Assembly: GCF_002208095.1 (NCBI RefSeq)
Contig: NZ_CP017990.1
Span: 806,001 to 870,000, forward strand
Reading direction: 5' to 3'
From: Enterobacter cloacae complex sp. ECNIH7
Lineage (GTDB): Bacteria; Pseudomonadota; Gammaproteobacteria; Enterobacterales; Enterobacteriaceae
DNA length: 64,000 bases
This document shows, piece after piece, positions 20,720 through 33,780 of this stretch; within the stretch, counting starts at the first letter, position 1; each line of letters starts with the position of its first letter. Made by a program: the position numbers and the translations under genes. The notes beneath the pieces were generated by a model. The model ran no database searches, was not told where the DNA came from, and saw only the letters and a program-made list of their open reading frames with translations.

Positions 20720-21661
20720 ATGATGGAAAATTATAAACATAAAACGGTGTTACTGGACGAGGCCGTTAACGGCCTGAATATTCGTCCGGATGGCATCTAC
20801 ATTGATGGCACTTTTGGTCGCGGTGGTCACTCGCGTTTGATCCTCTCCCAACTGGGTGAGGAGGGGCGTCTGCTGGCAATCGATCGCGATCCGCAGGCAA
20901 TTGCCGTTGCACAGACTATCAATGACCCACGCTTTTCCATCGTGCATGGACCTTTTTCTGCGCTCGCGGACTATGTGGCTGAGCGCGGCCTGACGGGCAA
21001 GATCGACGGGATTCTTCTCGATCTTGGCGTCTCTTCACCCCAACTTGATGATGCTGAACGCGGTTTCTCCTTTATGCGCGATGGTCCGCTGGACATGCGT
21101 ATGGACCCGACTCGCGGCCAGTCTGCCGCCGAGTGGTTACAGACCGCTGACGAAGCAGACATTGCATGGGTCATCAAAACGTTTGGCGAAGAGCGCTTTG
21201 GCAAACGTATTGCGCGCGCCATCGTTGAGCGCAATCGCATTGAGCCAATGACCCGCACCAAAGAGTTGGCTGAGGTGATCGCGGCGGCGACACCGGTGAA
21301 GGATAAGCACAAACATCCCGCGACCCGTACCTTCCAGGCGGTTCGCATCTGGGTAAACAGTGAACTGGAGGAAATAGAGCTGGCGCTAAAAAGCTCGCTC
21401 GACGTGCTGGCCCCGGGTGGGCGGTTATCCATCATCAGCTTCCATTCGCTGGAAGACCGTATTGTGAAACGCTTTATGCGTGAACAAAGCCGCGGTCCAC
21501 AGGTGCCAGCGGGGCTGCCGATGACGGAAGAACAACTCAGGAAGCTGGGTGGCCGTCAGTTGCGAGCATTAGGCAAGTTGATGCCGGGCGAAGAAGAAGT
21601 GGCAGAGAATCCACGCGCCCGTAGTTCAGTGCTGCGTGTTGCAGAGAGGACGAACGCATGA
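20720..21661 (+). CDS. rsmH: 16S rRNA m4C1402 methyltransferase RsmH
   Basis: 313 residues, equal to E. coli. The SAM-binding motif [10 protein letters not shown] is at about 30-39, and an inserted helical domain (about 110-215) is typical of the MraW family. It methylates N4 of C1402 in the ribosomal P site. Its stop overlaps the ftsL start (ATGA). Confidence 0.97.
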   Translation: MMENYKHKTVLLDEAVNGLNIRPDGIYIDGTFGRGGHSRLILSQLGEEGRLLAIDRDPQAIAVAQTINDPRFSIVHGPFSALADYVAERGLTGKIDGILLDLGVSSPQLDDAERGFSFMRDGPLDMRMDPTRGQSAAEWLQTADEADIAWVIKTFGEERFGKRIARAIVERNRIEPMTRTKELAEVIAAATPVKDKHKHPATRTFQAVRIWVNSELEEIELALKSSLDVLAPGGRLSIISFHSLEDRIVKRFMREQSRGPQVPAGLPMTEEQLRKLGGRQLRALGKLMPGEEEVAENPRARSSVLRVAERTNA

Positions 21662-22023
21662 TCGGCAGAGTGACAGAGACCCTAAGCAAAGTTAAGGATT
21701 CGTTAGGAAGCAACGAGCGCCATGCCTTGCCTGGCGTGATCGGCGACGATCTTTTGCGGTTTGGGAAACTGCCACTCTGTCTGTTCATTTGCATCATTGT
21801 CACGGCAGTTACGGTGGTGACCACCGCCCACCATACACGTTTATTGACTGCGCAACGCGAGCAGATGGTACTGGAACGCGATGCGCTGGATATTGAATGG
21901 CGAAATCTGATCCTTGAAGAAAACGCGCTCGGCGATCACAGCCGGGTTGAACGGATCGCAACGGAAAAGCTGCAACTGCAGCATGTTGATCCTTCGCAGG
22001 AAAATATCGTAGTACAAAAATAA
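21658..22023 (+). CDS. ftsL: Cell division protein FtsL
   Basis: 121 residues. A short cytoplasmic tail is followed by one membrane segment (about 38-57) and a periplasmic coiled-coil region (about 60-110). It forms the FtsQLB complex that activates FtsWI. It overlaps rsmH and precedes ftsI by 15 bases. Confidence 0.96.
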   Translation: MIGRVTETLSKVKDSLGSNERHALPGVIGDDLLRFGKLPLCLFICIIVTAVTVVTTAHHTRLLTAQREQMVLERDALDIEWRNLILEENALGDHSRVERIATEKLQLQHVDPSQENIVVQK

Positions 22024-22038
22024 GGGAAAACGCGACGC

Positions 22039-23805
22039 ATGAAAGCAGCGGCAAAAACGCTAAAACCAAAACGTCAGGAAGAACAGGCCAACTTTGTCAG
22101 TTGGCGTTTTGCGTTGCTTTGCGGCTGCATTTTACTCGCTCTGGGTTTTCTGCTGGGACGCGTGGCCTGGCTGCAAATCATCGCCCCTGACATGCTGGTG
22201 CGCCAGGGCGACATGCGCTCCCTGCGCGTCCAGGAAGTGTCGACATCCCGCGGGATGATCACCGACCGCTCGGGTCGCCCGCTGGCGGTGAGCGTGCCGG
22301 TGAAGGCGATCTGGGCCGATCCTAAAGAACTGCATGATGCAGGCGGGATCACGCTTGATAACCGCTGGAAGGCGCTTGCGGATGCGCTGAAGATGCCGCT
22401 TGACCAGTTAGCTTCACGCGTGAATACCAACCCGAGAGGGCGGTTTATCTATCTGGCACGTCAGGTGAACCCTGACATGGCGGACTACATCAAAAAATTG
22501 AAGCTGCCGGGGATCCATCTGCGTGAAGAATCTCGTCGTTACTATCCCTCCGGCGAAGTGACTGCTCACCTCATTGGCTTTACTAACGTGGATAGCCAGG
22601 GGATTGAAGGCGTCGAAAAAAGCTTTGATAAATGGCTGACCGGCCAGCCGGGCGAACGCATTGTGCGTAAAGACCGCTACGGTCGCGTGATTGAGGATAT
22701 TTCCTCTACGGACAGCCAGGCCGCACACAACCTTGCGCTGAGTATCGATGAGCGGCTACAGGCGCTGGTTTACCGCGAGCTGAACAACGCCGTGGCCTTC
22801 AACAAAGCGGAATCGGGCAGTGCCGTGTTAGTCGACGTCAACACGGGTGAAGTGCTGGCGATGGCCAATAGCCCTTCCTACAACCCTAACAATCTCACCG
22901 GTACGCAGAAGGATGTTATGCGTAACCGTACCATCACCGACGTATTCGAACCGGGTTCGACCGTTAAGCCGATGGTGGTCATGACTGCACTCCAGCGCGG
23001 TATCGTCAATGAAAACACCGTACTGAATACCATTCCATACCGAATTAACGGCCACGAAATCAAAGACGTGGCGCGCTACAGCGAATTGACCCTGACCGGG
23101 GTGTTACAGAAGTCGAGTAACGTCGGTGTTTCAAAGCTGGCGTTAGCGATGCCGTCCTCAGCGTTAGTAGAGACTTACTCACGTTTTGGGCTTGGAAAGG
23201 CGACCAATTTGGGGTTGGTCGGAGAACGCAGTGGCTTATATCCTCAAAAACAACGGTGGTCTGACATAGAGAGGGCCACCTTCTCTTTCGGCTACGGGCT
23301 AATGGTGACACCGTTACAGTTAGCGCGAGTCTACGCAACGATCGGCAGCTATGGCGTTTATCGTCCGCTGTCGATTACCAAAGTTGATCCACCGGTTCCC
23401 GGCCAGCGTATCTTCCCGGAATCAACCGTCCGTACTGTTGTTCATATGATGGAAAGCGTAGCGCTGCCCGGCGGCGGCGGCGTGAAGGCGGCAATCAAAG
23501 GTTATCGCATCGCCATCAAGACCGGTACGGCGAAAAAAGTAGGGCCGGACGGCCGCTATATCAATAAATACATTGCCTATACCGCAGGCGTAGCGCCTGC
23601 AAGCAATCCGCGTTTTGCGCTGGTGGTCGTGATAAACGATCCACAGGCGGGTAAATACTACGGCGGCGCCGTCTCCGCGCCTGTGTTCGGGGCTATCATG
23701 GGCGGCGTGTTACGCACCATGAACATTGAACCGGATGCGCTGGCGACGGGCGAAAAAAGTGAATTTGTAATTAATCAAGGCGAGGGTACAGGTGGCAGAT
23801 CGTAA
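22039..23805 (+). CDS. ftsI: Septal peptidoglycan transpeptidase FtsI (PBP3)
   Basis: 588 residues. One N-terminal membrane anchor (about 20-40), a pedestal domain, then the penicillin-binding domain with S-x-x-K in EPGSTVKPM (about 307), SSN (about 359) and KTGT (about 494). It crosslinks septal peptidoglycan as partner of FtsW. It overlaps murE by 14 bases. Confidence 0.97.
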   Translation: MKAAAKTLKPKRQEEQANFVSWRFALLCGCILLALGFLLGRVAWLQIIAPDMLVRQGDMRSLRVQEVSTSRGMITDRSGRPLAVSVPVKAIWADPKELHDAGGITLDNRWKALADALKMPLDQLASRVNTNPRGRFIYLARQVNPDMADYIKKLKLPGIHLREESRRYYPSGEVTAHLIGFTNVDSQGIEGVEKSFDKWLTGQPGERIVRKDRYGRVIEDISSTDSQAAHNLALSIDERLQALVYRELNNAVAFNKAESGSAVLVDVNTGEVLAMANSPSYNPNNLTGTQKDVMRNRTITDVFEPGSTVKPMVVMTALQRGIVNENTVLNTIPYRINGHEIKDVARYSELTLTGVLQKSSNVGVSKLALAMPSSALVETYSRFGLGKATNLGLVGERSGLYPQKQRWSDIERATFSFGYGLMVTPLQLARVYATIGSYGVYRPLSITKVDPPVPGQRIFPESTVRTVVHMMESVALPGGGGVKAAIKGYRIAIKTGTAKKVGPDGRYINKYIAYTAGVAPASNPRFALVVVINDPQAGKYYGGAVSAPVFGAIMGGVLRTMNIEPDALATGEKSEFVINQGEGTGGRS

Positions 23806-25279
23806 TTTGCGCGACCTTCTCGCTCCGTGGGTGCCAAATGCACCGGAGCGAGCACTGCGAGAGATGGTACTGGACAGCCGCGTGGCTGCTTCTGGCGATC
23901 TTTTTGTGGCGGTGGTCGGTCATCAGGCGGACGGGCGTCGTTATATCCCGCAGGCGATTGCGCAAGGTGTGGCTGCCATTATTGCTGAGGCCAAAGATGA
24001 GGCAACCGACGGTGAGATCCGTGAAATGCACGGGGTGCCGGTCATCTATCTCAGCCAGTTAAACGAGCGTCTTTCCGCGCTGGCGGGGCGTTTTTATCAC
24101 GAACCTTCCGACCAGCTGCGCCTGGTTGGCGTGACGGGTACCAACGGTAAAACCACTACCACGCAGTTGATGGCGCAGTGGGCCCAGCTGCTGGGTGAAA
24201 CCGGTGCGGTGATGGGTACCGTGGGTAACGGCCTGCTGGGCAAAGTGAGCCCGACGGAAAACACCACCGGCTCGGCGGTAGACGTACAGCATGTGCTTGC
24301 CGGTCTGGCAGGGCAGGGGGCAACCTTTGCTGCGATGGAAGTCTCTTCGCACGGTCTGGTTCAGCACCGCGTCGCGGCGCTGAAATTTGCCGCGTCCGTG
24401 TTTACCAACCTGAGCCGCGATCATCTTGATTATCACGGTGATATGGAGCATTACGAAGCCGCGAAATGGCTGCTGTTCTCTACTCACCATTACGGACAAG
24501 CCATCATCAACGCCGACGACGAAGTGGGCCGCCGCTGGCTGGCGAAACTGCCGGATGCGGTTGCAGTGTCGATGGAAGACCATATCAATCCGAACTGCCA
24601 CGGCCGCTGGCTGAAGGCGGTTGAGGTGAATTATCACGACAGCGGGGCGACAATCCGCTTTGCCTCTTCCTGGGGGGAAGGTGAAATTGAAAGCCGCCTG
24701 ATGGGCGCCTTTAACGTCAGCAACCTGCTGCTGGCGCTGGCAACGTTGCTGGCGCTGGGTTATCCGATGGCTGAACTGCTGAAAACCTCAGCGCGTCTGC
24801 AGCCTGTTTGCGGCCGTATGGAAGTGTTCAGCGCGCCGGGCAAACCGACCGTTGTGGTTGATTATGCCCACACGCCTGATGCGCTGGAAAAAGCGCTGGA
24901 AGCGGCGCGCCTGCACTGCACAGGGAAGCTCTGGTGCGTGTTTGGCTGCGGCGGCGATCGCGATAAAGGCAAACGCCCGCTGATGGGGGCTATTGCCGAG
25001 CAGTTTGCAGATATTCCGGTTGTGACCGATGACAACCCGCGTACCGAAGAGCCGCGCGCCATCATTAATGACATTCTGGCGGGCATGCTGGACGCGGGCC
25101 GCGCTCGCGTGGTGGAAGGGCGTGCGGAAGCCGTGACCAACACCATCATGCAGGCGCAGGAGAATGATGTTGTTCTGCTGGCGGGCAAAGGCCATGAAGA
25201 TTATCAGATCGTTGGCAATCGCCGTCTGGACTACTCGGACCGCGTAACGGCAGCACGCCTGCTGGGAGTCGTGGCATGA
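23792..25279 (+). CDS. murE: UDP-MurNAc-tripeptide synthetase MurE
   Basis: 495 residues from a GTG start inside the ftsI end. The ATP-binding motif GTNGKTTTT is at about 116, and the meso-diaminopimelate-selecting motif DNPR is near 413. It adds meso-DAP to UDP-MurNAc-L-Ala-D-Glu. It overlaps murF through ATGA. Confidence 0.97.
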   Translation: MADRNLRDLLAPWVPNAPERALREMVLDSRVAASGDLFVAVVGHQADGRRYIPQAIAQGVAAIIAEAKDEATDGEIREMHGVPVIYLSQLNERLSALAGRFYHEPSDQLRLVGVTGTNGKTTTTQLMAQWAQLLGETGAVMGTVGNGLLGKVSPTENTTGSAVDVQHVLAGLAGQGATFAAMEVSSHGLVQHRVAALKFAASVFTNLSRDHLDYHGDMEHYEAAKWLLFSTHHYGQAIINADDEVGRRWLAKLPDAVAVSMEDHINPNCHGRWLKAVEVNYHDSGATIRFASSWGEGEIESRLMGAFNVSNLLLALATLLALGYPMAELLKTSARLQPVCGRMEVFSAPGKPTVVVDYAHTPDALEKALEAARLHCTGKLWCVFGCGGDRDKGKRPLMGAIAEQFADIPVVTDDNPRTEEPRAIINDILAGMLDAGRARVVEGRAEAVTNTIMQAQENDVVLLAGKGHEDYQIVGNRRLDYSDRVTAARLLGVVA

Positions 25280-26634
25280 TTAGCATCACGTTAAGCCAGG
25301 CCGCTGCTATTCTGCAGGGCGACCTCTACGGGCAAGACCTGACCATTGATGCCGTAACGACGGACACCCGTAAAATCACCGCAGGCTGTCTGTTTGTGGC
25401 GCTGAAAGGCGAGCGTTTTGACGCGCATGATTTTGCAGAACAGGCCAAAGAGAATGGCGCCGGCGCCCTGCTGGTCAGCCGCAGGCTCGATATCGATCTG
25501 CCGCAAATTGTGGTGAAAGATACGCGTCTCGCGTTCGGTGAGCTGGCCGCCTGGGTTCGTCAGCAGGTCCCTACTCGCGTTGTCGCCTTGACCGGTTCAT
25601 CAGGCAAGACGTCGGTGAAAGAGATGACGGCGGCGATCCTCAGCCAGTGCGGGAATACGCTTTATACCGCGGGCAACCTCAATAATGACATCGGCGTGCC
25701 GATGACATTACTCCGTCTGACTAAAGAACACGAATTTGCGGTGATCGAGTTAGGGGCGAACCACCAGGGCGAAATCGCCTGGACCGTGAGCCTGACTCGC
25801 CCGGAAGCCGCGCTGGTGAATAACCTCGCGGCGGCGCATCTGGAAGGTTTTGGCTCGCTGGAAGGCGTAGCGAAAGCCAAAGGTGAGATTTACACCGGCC
25901 TGCCGGATGACGGTATCGCCATCCTGAACGCCGACAACAACGACTGGCTGAACTGGCAAAGCATCATTGGTTCGCGTAAAACCTGGCGCTTCTCGCCGAA
26001 TGCGGCCAACAGTGATTTTACCGCGACCAATATCCACGTGACGTCGCACGGTACGGAGTTCACCCTCACCACCCCAACGGGAGGCATTGATGTGCTGCTG
26101 CCGCTGCCGGGTCGCCATAACATCGCCAATGCGCTTGCGGCGGCGGCGTTGTCGACGGCGGTGGGCGCGTCGCATGAAGCGATTAAAACCGGGCTGGCGA
26201 ACCTGAAAGCCGTGCCGGGGCGTCTGTTCCCGATTCAGCTTTCGGAAAACAAGCTGCTGCTGGATGACTCCTACAACGCGAACGTTGGCTCAATGACGGC
26301 GGCGGTGCAGGTGTTATCTGAAATGCCGGGCTATCGCATCATGGTGGTGGGCGATATGGCAGAGCTGGGCGACGAAAGCGAAGCCTGCCATACCCAGGTC
26401 GGTGAAGCGGCGAAAGCGGCGGGGCTGGACTGCGTGCTGAGCGCAGGAAAACTGAGCCAGTCGATTAGCTATGCCAGCGGCGTTGGCGAGCATTTTGCTG
26501 ATAAAAGCGCGTTGATAGCGCGCCTTAAGGCGTTGATTACAGAAAAACAAATTGTGACTGTGTTAGTGAAAGGTTCACGTAGTGCCGCCATGGAAGAGGT
26601 TGTGCACGCATTACAGGAGAACGGGACATGTTAG
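25276..26634 (+). CDS. murF: UDP-MurNAc-tripeptide:D-Ala-D-Ala ligase MurF
   Basis: 452 residues. The ATP-binding motif [11 protein letters not shown] is near residue 107, and DDSYNAN (about 332) is typical of MurF. It adds the D-Ala-D-Ala dipeptide made by Ddl, finishing the soluble pentapeptide precursor. Its end overlaps mraY by 7 bases. Confidence 0.97.
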   Translation: MISITLSQAAAILQGDLYGQDLTIDAVTTDTRKITAGCLFVALKGERFDAHDFAEQAKENGAGALLVSRRLDIDLPQIVVKDTRLAFGELAAWVRQQVPTRVVALTGSSGKTSVKEMTAAILSQCGNTLYTAGNLNNDIGVPMTLLRLTKEHEFAVIELGANHQGEIAWTVSLTRPEAALVNNLAAAHLEGFGSLEGVAKAKGEIYTGLPDDGIAILNADNNDWLNWQSIIGSRKTWRFSPNAANSDFTATNIHVTSHGTEFTLTTPTGGIDVLLPLPGRHNIANALAAAALSTAVGASHEAIKTGLANLKAVPGRLFPIQLSENKLLLDDSYNANVGSMTAAVQVLSEMPGYRIMVVGDMAELGDESEACHTQVGEAAKAAGLDCVLSAGKLSQSISYASGVGEHFADKSALIARLKALITEKQIVTVLVKGSRSAAMEEVVHALQENGTC

Positions 26635-27710
26635 TTTGGCTGGCCGAACATTTGGTCAAATATTATTCAGGCTTTAACGTCTTTTCGTATCTGACGTTTC
26701 GCGCCATCGTCAGCCTGCTGACTGCGCTGTTCATCTCGTTGTGGATGGGCCCGCGCATGATTGCCCGTCTGCAAAAACTCTCTTTCGGCCAGGTTGTGCG
26801 TAACGACGGTCCGGAATCGCACTTCAGCAAGCGCGGCACGCCGACGATGGGCGGGATCATGATCCTGACCGCCATCGTCGTTTCCGTGCTGCTGTGGGCG
26901 TATCCCTCCAACCCGTACGTCTGGTGCGTTCTGACGGTACTGGTGGGTTACGGGATCATCGGTTTTGTTGATGATTACCGCAAAGTCGTCCGCAAAGATA
27001 CTAAGGGCCTGATCGCGCGCTGGAAGTATTTCTGGATGTCAGTGATCGCGCTGGGCGTGGCCTTCGCACTGTATCTGGCAGGCAAAGACACGCCAGCCAC
27101 CGAGCTGGTCGTGCCGTTCTTTAAGGACGTGATGCCGCAGCTGGGGCTGTTCTACATCCTGCTGGCCTACTTTGTGATTGTTGGTACCGGCAACGCCGTT
27201 AACCTGACCGACGGCCTGGATGGTCTGGCGATTATGCCAACCGTCTTTGTGGCCGCCGGTTTTGCGCTGGTGGCGTGGGCGACCGGTAACATGAACTTTG
27301 CAAATTATCTGCACATCCCTTATCTGCGCCACGCGGGTGAGCTGGTGATCGTCTGTACGGCGATTGTCGGCGCGGGGCTGGGCTTCCTGTGGTTCAACAC
27401 CTATCCGGCGCAGGTCTTCATGGGTGACGTCGGTTCACTGGCGCTGGGTGGCGCGTTAGGCATTATTGCCGTGCTGCTGCGCCAGGAGTTCCTGCTGGTG
27501 ATCATGGGTGGCGTGTTTGTGGTTGAAACCCTGTCGGTAATTTTGCAGGTCGGGTCCTTCAAGCTGCGCGGCCAGCGCATCTTCCGTATGGCGCCGATTC
27601 ACCACCACTATGAACTGAAAGGCTGGCCGGAGCCGCGCGTGATTGTGCGCTTCTGGATTATTTCGCTGATGCTGGTGCTGATTGGCCTGGCAACGCTGAA
27701 GGTACGTTAA
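26628..27710 (+). CDS. mraY: Phospho-MurNAc-pentapeptide translocase MraY
   Basis: 360 residues with about ten membrane segments. Conserved active-site motifs include FVDDYRK (about 114), [10 protein letters not shown] (about 190) and [12 protein letters not shown] (about 322). It transfers phospho-MurNAc-pentapeptide to undecaprenyl phosphate, giving lipid I. The stop is two bases before murD. Confidence 0.97.
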   Translation: MLVWLAEHLVKYYSGFNVFSYLTFRAIVSLLTALFISLWMGPRMIARLQKLSFGQVVRNDGPESHFSKRGTPTMGGIMILTAIVVSVLLWAYPSNPYVWCVLTVLVGYGIIGFVDDYRKVVRKDTKGLIARWKYFWMSVIALGVAFALYLAGKDTPATELVVPFFKDVMPQLGLFYILLAYFVIVGTGNAVNLTDGLDGLAIMPTVFVAAGFALVAWATGNMNFANYLHIPYLRHAGELVIVCTAIVGAGLGFLWFNTYPAQVFMGDVGSLALGGALGIIAVLLRQEFLLVIMGGVFVVETLSVILQVGSFKLRGQRIFRMAPIHHHYELKGWPEPRVIVRFWIISLMLVLIGLATLKVR

Positions 27711-27712
27711 TC

Positions 27713-29029
27713 ATGGCAGATTACCAGGGCAAAAAAGTCGTTATCATCGGGTTGGGCCTCACGGGGCTTTCCTGCGTGGACTTTTTCCTCGCACGCGGCG
27801 TGACGCCACGCGTGATGGATACGCGTGTCTCTCCGCCGGGTCTGGACAAACTGCCGGAACAGGTTGAACGCCACCTTGGTGGTCTGAATGATGACTGGCT
27901 GCTGGCAGCCGATCTGATTGTCGCAAGCCCAGGTATGGCGCTGGCGCATCCTTCGCTGAGCGCTGCCGCGGATGCGGGCGTTGAGATTGTCGGCGATATC
28001 GAACTCTTCTGCCGCGAAGCGCAGGCTCCGATTATCGCCATTACCGGCTCAAATGGTAAAAGCACGGTCACTACGCTTGTCGGCGAGATGGCAAAAGCGG
28101 CGGGTAAGAACGTCGGTGTTGGCGGCAATATTGGCCTGCCAGCCCTGATGCTGCTGGATAAAGGCTGTGAGCTGTACGTACTGGAACTTTCCAGCTTCCA
28201 GCTTGAAACCACCTCCAGCCTGCACGCGGCTGCCGCGACGATCCTCAACGTGACTGAAGATCATATGGACAGGTATCCATTTGGTCTGCAGCAGTACCGT
28301 GCCGCCAAGCTCCGCGTTTATGAAAATGCCAACGTCTGCGTTGTTAACGCCGATGACGCGCTAACCATGCCGGTGCGTGGCGCAGACGATCGCTGTATTA
28401 GCTTCGGTATCACGATGGGCGATTACCACCTGAACCGTCAGCTGGGCGAAACCTGGCTGCGCGTGAAAGGTGAGAAAGTGCTGAACGTGAAAGAGATGAA
28501 GCTCTCTGGTCAGCACAACTATACCAATGCCCTGGCGGCGCTGGCGCTGGCGGATGCAGTAGGGCTGCCGCGCTCCTCCAGCCTGAAAGCGTTAACCACG
28601 TTTTCTGGCCTGGCGCACCGTTTCCAGCTGGCGCTGGAGCACAACGGCGTGCGCTGGATCAACGACTCCAAAGCCACCAACGTGGGCAGCACCGAGGCCG
28701 CGCTGAACGGCCTGCACGTTGACGGAACCCTGCATTTACTGCTGGGCGGCGACGGTAAATCAGCGGATTTCTCCTCCCTGAAGCCGTATCTCGCCGGAGA
28801 TAACATCCGCCTGTACTGCTTCGGCCGTGACGGCAGCGAGCTGGCTGAACTGCGCCCTGAGGTTGCCGAGCAAACCGAAACCATGGAACAGGCGATGCGG
28901 CTGATTGCCCCTCGCGTTAAGCCAGGCGATATGGTGCTGCTCTCTCCGGCCTGCGCCAGCCTCGATCAATTCAAGAATTTCGAACAGCGTGGTGATGTCT
29001 TTACCCGCCTGGCGAAGGAGTTAGGCTAA
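27713..29029 (+). CDS. murD: UDP-MurNAc-L-Ala:D-Glu ligase MurD
   Basis: 438 residues. An N-terminal UDP-binding Rossmann-like domain ([10 protein letters not shown]), a P-loop TGSNGKST (about 111), and the C-terminal domain with NDSKATN (about 317). It adds D-glutamate to UDP-MurNAc-L-Ala. Its stop overlaps the ftsW start (TAATG). Confidence 0.97.
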   Translation: MADYQGKKVVIIGLGLTGLSCVDFFLARGVTPRVMDTRVSPPGLDKLPEQVERHLGGLNDDWLLAADLIVASPGMALAHPSLSAAADAGVEIVGDIELFCREAQAPIIAITGSNGKSTVTTLVGEMAKAAGKNVGVGGNIGLPALMLLDKGCELYVLELSSFQLETTSSLHAAAATILNVTEDHMDRYPFGLQQYRAAKLRVYENANVCVVNADDALTMPVRGADDRCISFGITMGDYHLNRQLGETWLRVKGEKVLNVKEMKLSGQHNYTNALAALALADAVGLPRSSSLKALTTFSGLAHRFQLALEHNGVRWINDSKATNVGSTEAALNGLHVDGTLHLLLGGDGKSADFSSLKPYLAGDNIRLYCFGRDGSELAELRPEVAEQTETMEQAMRLIAPRVKPGDMVLLSPACASLDQFKNFEQRGDVFTRLAKELG

Positions 29030-30273
29030 TGCGTTTATCTCTCCCTCGCCTGAAAATGCCGCGCCTGCCAGGATTTGGGATTCTGGCATGGGTGTTTGCG
29101 GCGCTCAAAGGCTGGGTGATGGGCTCTCGTCAAAAAGATAACGACAGCCTGGTCATGTACGATCGCACGCTGTTCTGGCTCACGATGGGGCTGGCGGCGG
29201 TCGGCTTCATTATGGTCACGTCAGCTTCAATGCCCGTCGGGCAGCGTCTGGCGAACGATCCTTTCCTGTTTGCCAAGCGTGATGGTCTTTACATCATCCT
29301 GGCGTTCTGCCTGGCGCTGGTGACCTTGCGTCTGCCGATGGAGTTCTGGCAGCGGCACAGTACGGCGATGCTGATCGCCTCGATTATTATGCTGCTGATC
29401 GTGCTGGTGGTGGGGAGCTCTGTTAACGGCGCATCACGCTGGATCGCCTTTGGCCCGCTGCGCATTCAGCCTGCGGAATTTACCAAGCTCTCCCTGTTCT
29501 GCTACCTGGCAAACTACCTGGTGCGTAAGGTAGATGAAGTGCGTAACAACCTGCGCGGCTTCTTAAAACCGATGGGCGTGATTCTGGTGCTGGCGGTATT
29601 ACTGCTGGCGCAGCCTGACCTCGGTACCGTTGTCGTGCTGTTCGTTACCACCCTGGCGATGCTGTTCCTGGCGGGCGCGAAGCTGTGGCAGTTCATCGCT
29701 ATCATCGGGATGGGGATTTCAGCGGTTGTGCTGCTGATCCTCGCCGAGCCTTACCGTATTCGCCGTGTAACCTCGTTCTGGAACCCGTGGGAAGATCCGT
29801 TCGGCAGCGGTTATCAGCTGACGCAGTCGCTGATGGCCTTTGGTCGTGGTGAGGTCTGGGGACAGGGGCTGGGTAACTCGGTACAGAAACTGGAGTATTT
29901 ACCGGAAGCGCATACTGACTTCATCTTCTCCATTATTGCGGAAGAACTGGGTTATATCGGTGTGGTATTAGCGCTATTAATGGTATTCTTCGTCGCTTTC
30001 CGCGCCATGTCCATCGGGCGGAAAGCGCTGGAGATCGATCACCGCTTCTCAGGATTCTTAGCCTGCTCAATTGGTATCTGGTTTAGCTTCCAGGCATTGG
30101 TTAACGTCGGGGCCGCAGCAGGTATGCTGCCGACCAAAGGTCTGACGTTGCCGTTGATCAGTTATGGTGGTTCCAGTCTGTTGATTATGTCGACGGCCAT
30201 CATGTTTTTGTTGCGCATAGATTATGAAACGCGTCTGGAAAAAGCCCAGGCGTTTACACGAGGTTCACGATGA
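29029..30273 (+). CDS. ftsW: Septal peptidoglycan polymerase FtsW
   Basis: 414 residues, a SEDS-family protein with ten membrane segments. The catalytic aspartate region is visible in [18 protein letters not shown] (about 292-309). It polymerises lipid II at the septum with FtsI. It overlaps murD and murG by 1 and 4 bases. Confidence 0.96.
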   Translation: MRLSLPRLKMPRLPGFGILAWVFAALKGWVMGSRQKDNDSLVMYDRTLFWLTMGLAAVGFIMVTSASMPVGQRLANDPFLFAKRDGLYIILAFCLALVTLRLPMEFWQRHSTAMLIASIIMLLIVLVVGSSVNGASRWIAFGPLRIQPAEFTKLSLFCYLANYLVRKVDEVRNNLRGFLKPMGVILVLAVLLLAQPDLGTVVVLFVTTLAMLFLAGAKLWQFIAIIGMGISAVVLLILAEPYRIRRVTSFWNPWEDPFGSGYQLTQSLMAFGRGEVWGQGLGNSVQKLEYLPEAHTDFIFSIIAEELGYIGVVLALLMVFFVAFRAMSIGRKALEIDHRFSGFLACSIGIWFSFQALVNVGAAAGMLPTKGLTLPLISYGGSSLLIMSTAIMFLLRIDYETRLEKAQAFTRGSR

Positions 30274-31334
30274 ATCAACCGAAGCGGTTAATGGTGATGG
30301 CAGGCGGTACCGGTGGACACGTGTTCCCGGGACTGGCGGTTGCGCACCATTTAATGGATCAGGGCTGGCAGGTACGCTGGCTGGGAACCGCAGACCGCAT
30401 GGAAGCCGATCTGGTACCGAAGCACGGTATTGAGATCGACTTTATTCGTATTTCCGGCCTTCGGGGCAAAGGCCTCAAGGCTATGCTGCTGGCACCGGTG
30501 CGTATTTTTAACGCCTGGCGTCAGGCGCGCACCATCATGAAGCGCTTTAAGCCAGATGTGGTGCTGGGCATGGGCGGTTATGTCTCGGGTCCTGGCGGGC
30601 TGGCGGCGTGGTCGTTAGGCATTCCCGTTGTTCTGCATGAACAGAACGGTATTGCCGGACTGACCAACAAGTGGCTGGCGAAAATCGCTACCAAAGTTAT
30701 GCAGGCGTTTCCCGGCGCGTTCCCGAAAGCGGACGTGGTGGGTAACCCGGTGCGTGTGGACGTGCTGGCGCTGCCGCTGCCGGATGCTCGCCTGACGGGC
30801 CGTGAAGGGCCGGTTCGTGTACTGGTCGTCGGCGGCTCTCAGGGCGCTCGCATTCTAAACCAGACGATGCCGCAGGTTGCCGCAAAGCTGGGGGATACCG
30901 TGACGATCTGGCACCAGAGCGGAAAAGGCGCTCAGCAGACCGTTGAGCAAGCATACGCAGACGAAGGCCAGCCGCAGCATAAAGTCACAGAGTTTATCGA
31001 CGACATGGCGGCAGCGTATGCCTGGGCCGATGTCGTGGTCTGTCGTTCCGGCGCGCTGACGGTGAGCGAGATCGCCGCCGCGGGTCTGCCGGCCCTGTTT
31101 GTGCCGTTCCAGCACAAAGACAGACAGCAGTACTGGAATGCGCTGCCGCTTGAGAAAGCCGGTGCCGCGAAGATATTTGAGCAGCCACAATTTACCGCCG
31201 ACGCGGTCGCCACCACCCTGGCGGGCTGGAACAGAGACGCACTGCTGGAGATGGCGCAACGCGCGCGCGCGGCCGCTATTCCTGATGCGACGGAGCGGGT
31301 GGCAAAAGAAGTGAGCCTGGCAGCCCAGGCTTAA
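30270..31334 (+). CDS. murG: Lipid II synthase MurG
   Basis: 354 residues, one fewer than E. coli. A GT-B glycosyltransferase with the G-loop [13 protein letters not shown] (about 11-23), the GYVSGPGG loop (about 103) and the UDP-GlcNAc-binding HEQN. It adds GlcNAc to lipid I on the inner face of the membrane. A 56-base gap with a GCAGCGC/GCGCTGC hairpin (about 31340-31358) separates it from murC. Confidence 0.97.
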   Translation: MNQPKRLMVMAGGTGGHVFPGLAVAHHLMDQGWQVRWLGTADRMEADLVPKHGIEIDFIRISGLRGKGLKAMLLAPVRIFNAWRQARTIMKRFKPDVVLGMGGYVSGPGGLAAWSLGIPVVLHEQNGIAGLTNKWLAKIATKVMQAFPGAFPKADVVGNPVRVDVLALPLPDARLTGREGPVRVLVVGGSQGARILNQTMPQVAAKLGDTVTIWHQSGKGAQQTVEQAYADEGQPQHKVTEFIDDMAAAYAWADVVVCRSGALTVSEIAAAGLPALFVPFQHKDRQQYWNALPLEKAGAAKIFEQPQFTADAVATTLAGWNRDALLEMAQRARAAAIPDATERVAKEVSLAAQA

Positions 31335-31390
31335 CCCTCGCAGCGCGTGTTGCGCTGCACGAATTTTAAGTAGTCGATGGCGTTTAGAGA

Positions 31391-32866
31391 ATGAATACAC
31401 AACAACTGGCAAAACTGCGTTCAATCGTGCCCGAGATGCGTCGCGTCCGGCACATTCACTTTGTTGGCATCGGTGGTGCTGGCATGGGCGGTATTGCCGA
31501 AGTGTTAGCTAACGAAGGCTATCAGATCAGCGGGTCTGACCTGGCGCCAAATCCTGTAACGCAGCAGCTGGCGTCGCTTGGGGCGACTATCTATTTCAAC
31601 CATCGCCCGGAAAACGTGCGCGATGCGAGCGTGGTGGTGGTCTCAAGCGCTATCTCCTCTGACAACCCGGAAATCGTTGCCGCGCACGAAGCGCGCATTC
31701 CGGTGATCCGCCGTGCAGAAATGCTGGCGGAACTGATGCGTTTCCGTCACGGCATCGCCATTGCCGGGACCCACGGTAAAACCACGACCACGGCGATGGT
31801 CTCCAGTATTTATGCGGAAGCGGGTCTCGACCCGACGTTCGTCAACGGCGGTCTGGTCAAAGCAGCGGGCGTACATGCGCGTCTGGGCCACAGCCGTTAC
31901 CTGATTGCTGAAGCGGATGAGAGCGACGCGTCGTTCCTGCACCTGCAGCCGATGGTGGCGATTGTCACTAACATCGAAGCTGACCATATGGATACCTACC
32001 AGGGCGACTTCGAGAACTTAAAGCAGACCTTCATCAACTTCCTGCACAACCTGCCGTTCTATGGACGCGCGGTGATGTGCGTTGACGATCCGGTGATCCG
32101 CGAGCTGCTGCCGCGCGTGGGTCGTCAAATCACCACTTACGGCTTCAGCGAAGACGCTGACGTCCGCGTGGAAGAGTACAAACAGATTGGTGCGCAGGGG
32201 CATTTCACTCTGGCGCGTCAGGACAAAGAGCTGCTGCACGTCACGCTGAATGCGCCAGGGCGCCATAATGCCCTCAATGCCGCAGCGGCAGTGGCCGTCG
32301 CGACGGAAGAAGGCATTGATGATGATGCGATTCTGCGCGCGCTGGAAAGCTTCCAGGGCACCGGCCGTCGTTTCGACTTCCTCGGTGAATTCCCGCTGGA
32401 CGCCGTTAACGGTAAAGCCGGCACAGCGATGCTGGTGGACGACTACGGCCACCATCCGACCGAAGTGGACGCCACCATTAAAGCCGCGCGTGCAGGCTGG
32501 CCTGACAAAAATCTGGTGATGATCTTCCAGCCGCACCGCTTCACGCGTACGCGCGATCTGTACGACGATTTCGCCAGCGTCCTGTCACAGGTAGACACCC
32601 TGTTAATGCTGGACGTGTACGCCGCAGGCGAGACGCCGATTCCAGGTGCTGACAGCCGTTCCCTGTGTCGTACCATCCGTGGACGCGGTAAAGTTGACCC
32701 TATTCTGGTTTCTGACCCTGCACAGATGGCGGAAATTCTGGCACCGGTCCTTACGGGTAACGATTTGATTCTGATTCAGGGCGCGGGAAATATCGGCAAA
32801 ATCGCCCGTACCTTAGCTGAAATCAAACTGAAGCCGCAAACCCAGGAGGATGAGCATCATGGCTGA
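31391..32866 (+). CDS. murC: UDP-MurNAc:L-alanine ligase MurC
   Basis: 491 residues. It carries the Mur-ligase N-terminal motif [12 protein letters not shown] (about 26-37), P-loop [10 protein letters not shown] (about 124) and DDYGHHPTE (about 351). It adds L-alanine to UDP-MurNAc, the first peptide step. The end overlaps the beginning of ddlB by 8 bases. Confidence 0.97.
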   Translation: MNTQQLAKLRSIVPEMRRVRHIHFVGIGGAGMGGIAEVLANEGYQISGSDLAPNPVTQQLASLGATIYFNHRPENVRDASVVVVSSAISSDNPEIVAAHEARIPVIRRAEMLAELMRFRHGIAIAGTHGKTTTTAMVSSIYAEAGLDPTFVNGGLVKAAGVHARLGHSRYLIAEADESDASFLHLQPMVAIVTNIEADHMDTYQGDFENLKQTFINFLHNLPFYGRAVMCVDDPVIRELLPRVGRQITTYGFSEDADVRVEEYKQIGAQGHFTLARQDKELLHVTLNAPGRHNALNAAAAVAVATEEGIDDDAILRALESFQGTGRRFDFLGEFPLDAVNGKAGTAMLVDDYGHHPTEVDATIKAARAGWPDKNLVMIFQPHRFTRTRDLYDDFASVLSQVDTLLMLDVYAAGETPIPGADSRSLCRTIRGRGKVDPILVSDPAQMAEILAPVLTGNDLILIQGAGNIGKIARTLAEIKLKPQTQEDEHHG

Positions 32867-33779
32867 TAAGATTGCTGTCCTGTCTGGCGGCACCTCCGCC
32901 GAGCGCGAGGTTTCCCTGAATTCCGGCGCGGCTGTGCTGGCGGGCCTGCGCGAAGGTGGCATCAATGCGCACCTGGTTGATCCAAAAGAGGTCGACGTGA
33001 CGCAATTAAAAGCCATGGGCTTCGATAAAGTCTTTATCGCTTTGCATGGTCGCGGCGGTGAAGACGGCACCCTGCAGGGACTTCTGGATCTGATCGGTCT
33101 GCCGTACACCGGCAGCGGCGTGATGGCTTCCGCTATCTCTATGGATAAACTGCGCAGCAAGCTGCTGTGGCAGGGGGCAGGGTTATCCGTTGCGCCATGG
33201 GTAGCGCTGACGCGTCGCGAATTTGAATTGGGCCTGTCGGATAGCGTTAATGCACGCATTGCTGAGCTAGGCTTACCGGTTATTGTAAAGCCCAGCCGGG
33301 AAGGCTCCAGCGTGGGAATGTCCAAAGTCGACAAAGCTGAAGATCTTTCGTCCGCTTTAGCGCTGGCATTTCAACATGATGAAGAAGTTCTGATTGAAAA
33401 ATGGCTCAGCGGGCCGGAATTTACCGTCGCGATGCTTGGCGAAGAAATTTTACCGTCAATCCGTATCCAACCGGCCGGAACCTTCTATGATTATGAGGCG
33501 AAGTATCTCTCTGATGAGACGCAATATTTCTGCCCTTGTGGTCTTGAAGCTGAGCGTGAAGCCGATTTACAGTCCCTGGTGCTTAAAGCCTGGCATGTTC
33601 TGGGTTGCCGTGGCTGGGGACGCATCGACGTGATGCAGGACAGCGATGGACAATTTTATCTGCTGGAAGCGAATACCTCTCCGGGAATGACCAGCCACAG
33701 CCTTGTGCCGATGGCCGCGCGTCAGGCGGGGATGAGTTTCTCGCAGTTAGTCGTACGCATTCTGGACCAGGCGGGCTGA
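32859..33779 (+). CDS. ddlB: D-alanine:D-alanine ligase DdlB
   Basis: 306 residues from ATG 32859. An in-frame ATG at 32850 directly abuts the AGGAGG site and is too close to be used, while 32859 has a 9-base spacing and the E. coli length. An ATP-grasp enzyme with [10 protein letters not shown] near the start, [10 protein letters not shown] (about 144) and the magnesium-binding [11 protein letters not shown] (about 268). It makes the D-Ala-D-Ala used by MurF. Confidence 0.96.
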   Translation: MADKIAVLSGGTSAEREVSLNSGAAVLAGLREGGINAHLVDPKEVDVTQLKAMGFDKVFIALHGRGGEDGTLQGLLDLIGLPYTGSGVMASAISMDKLRSKLLWQGAGLSVAPWVALTRREFELGLSDSVNARIAELGLPVIVKPSREGSSVGMSKVDKAEDLSSALALAFQHDEEVLIEKWLSGPEFTVAMLGEEILPSIRIQPAGTFYDYEAKYLSDETQYFCPCGLEAEREADLQSLVLKAWHVLGCRGWGRIDVMQDSDGQFYLLEANTSPGMTSHSLVPMAARQAGMSFSQLVVRILDQAG

Positions 33780-33780
33780 T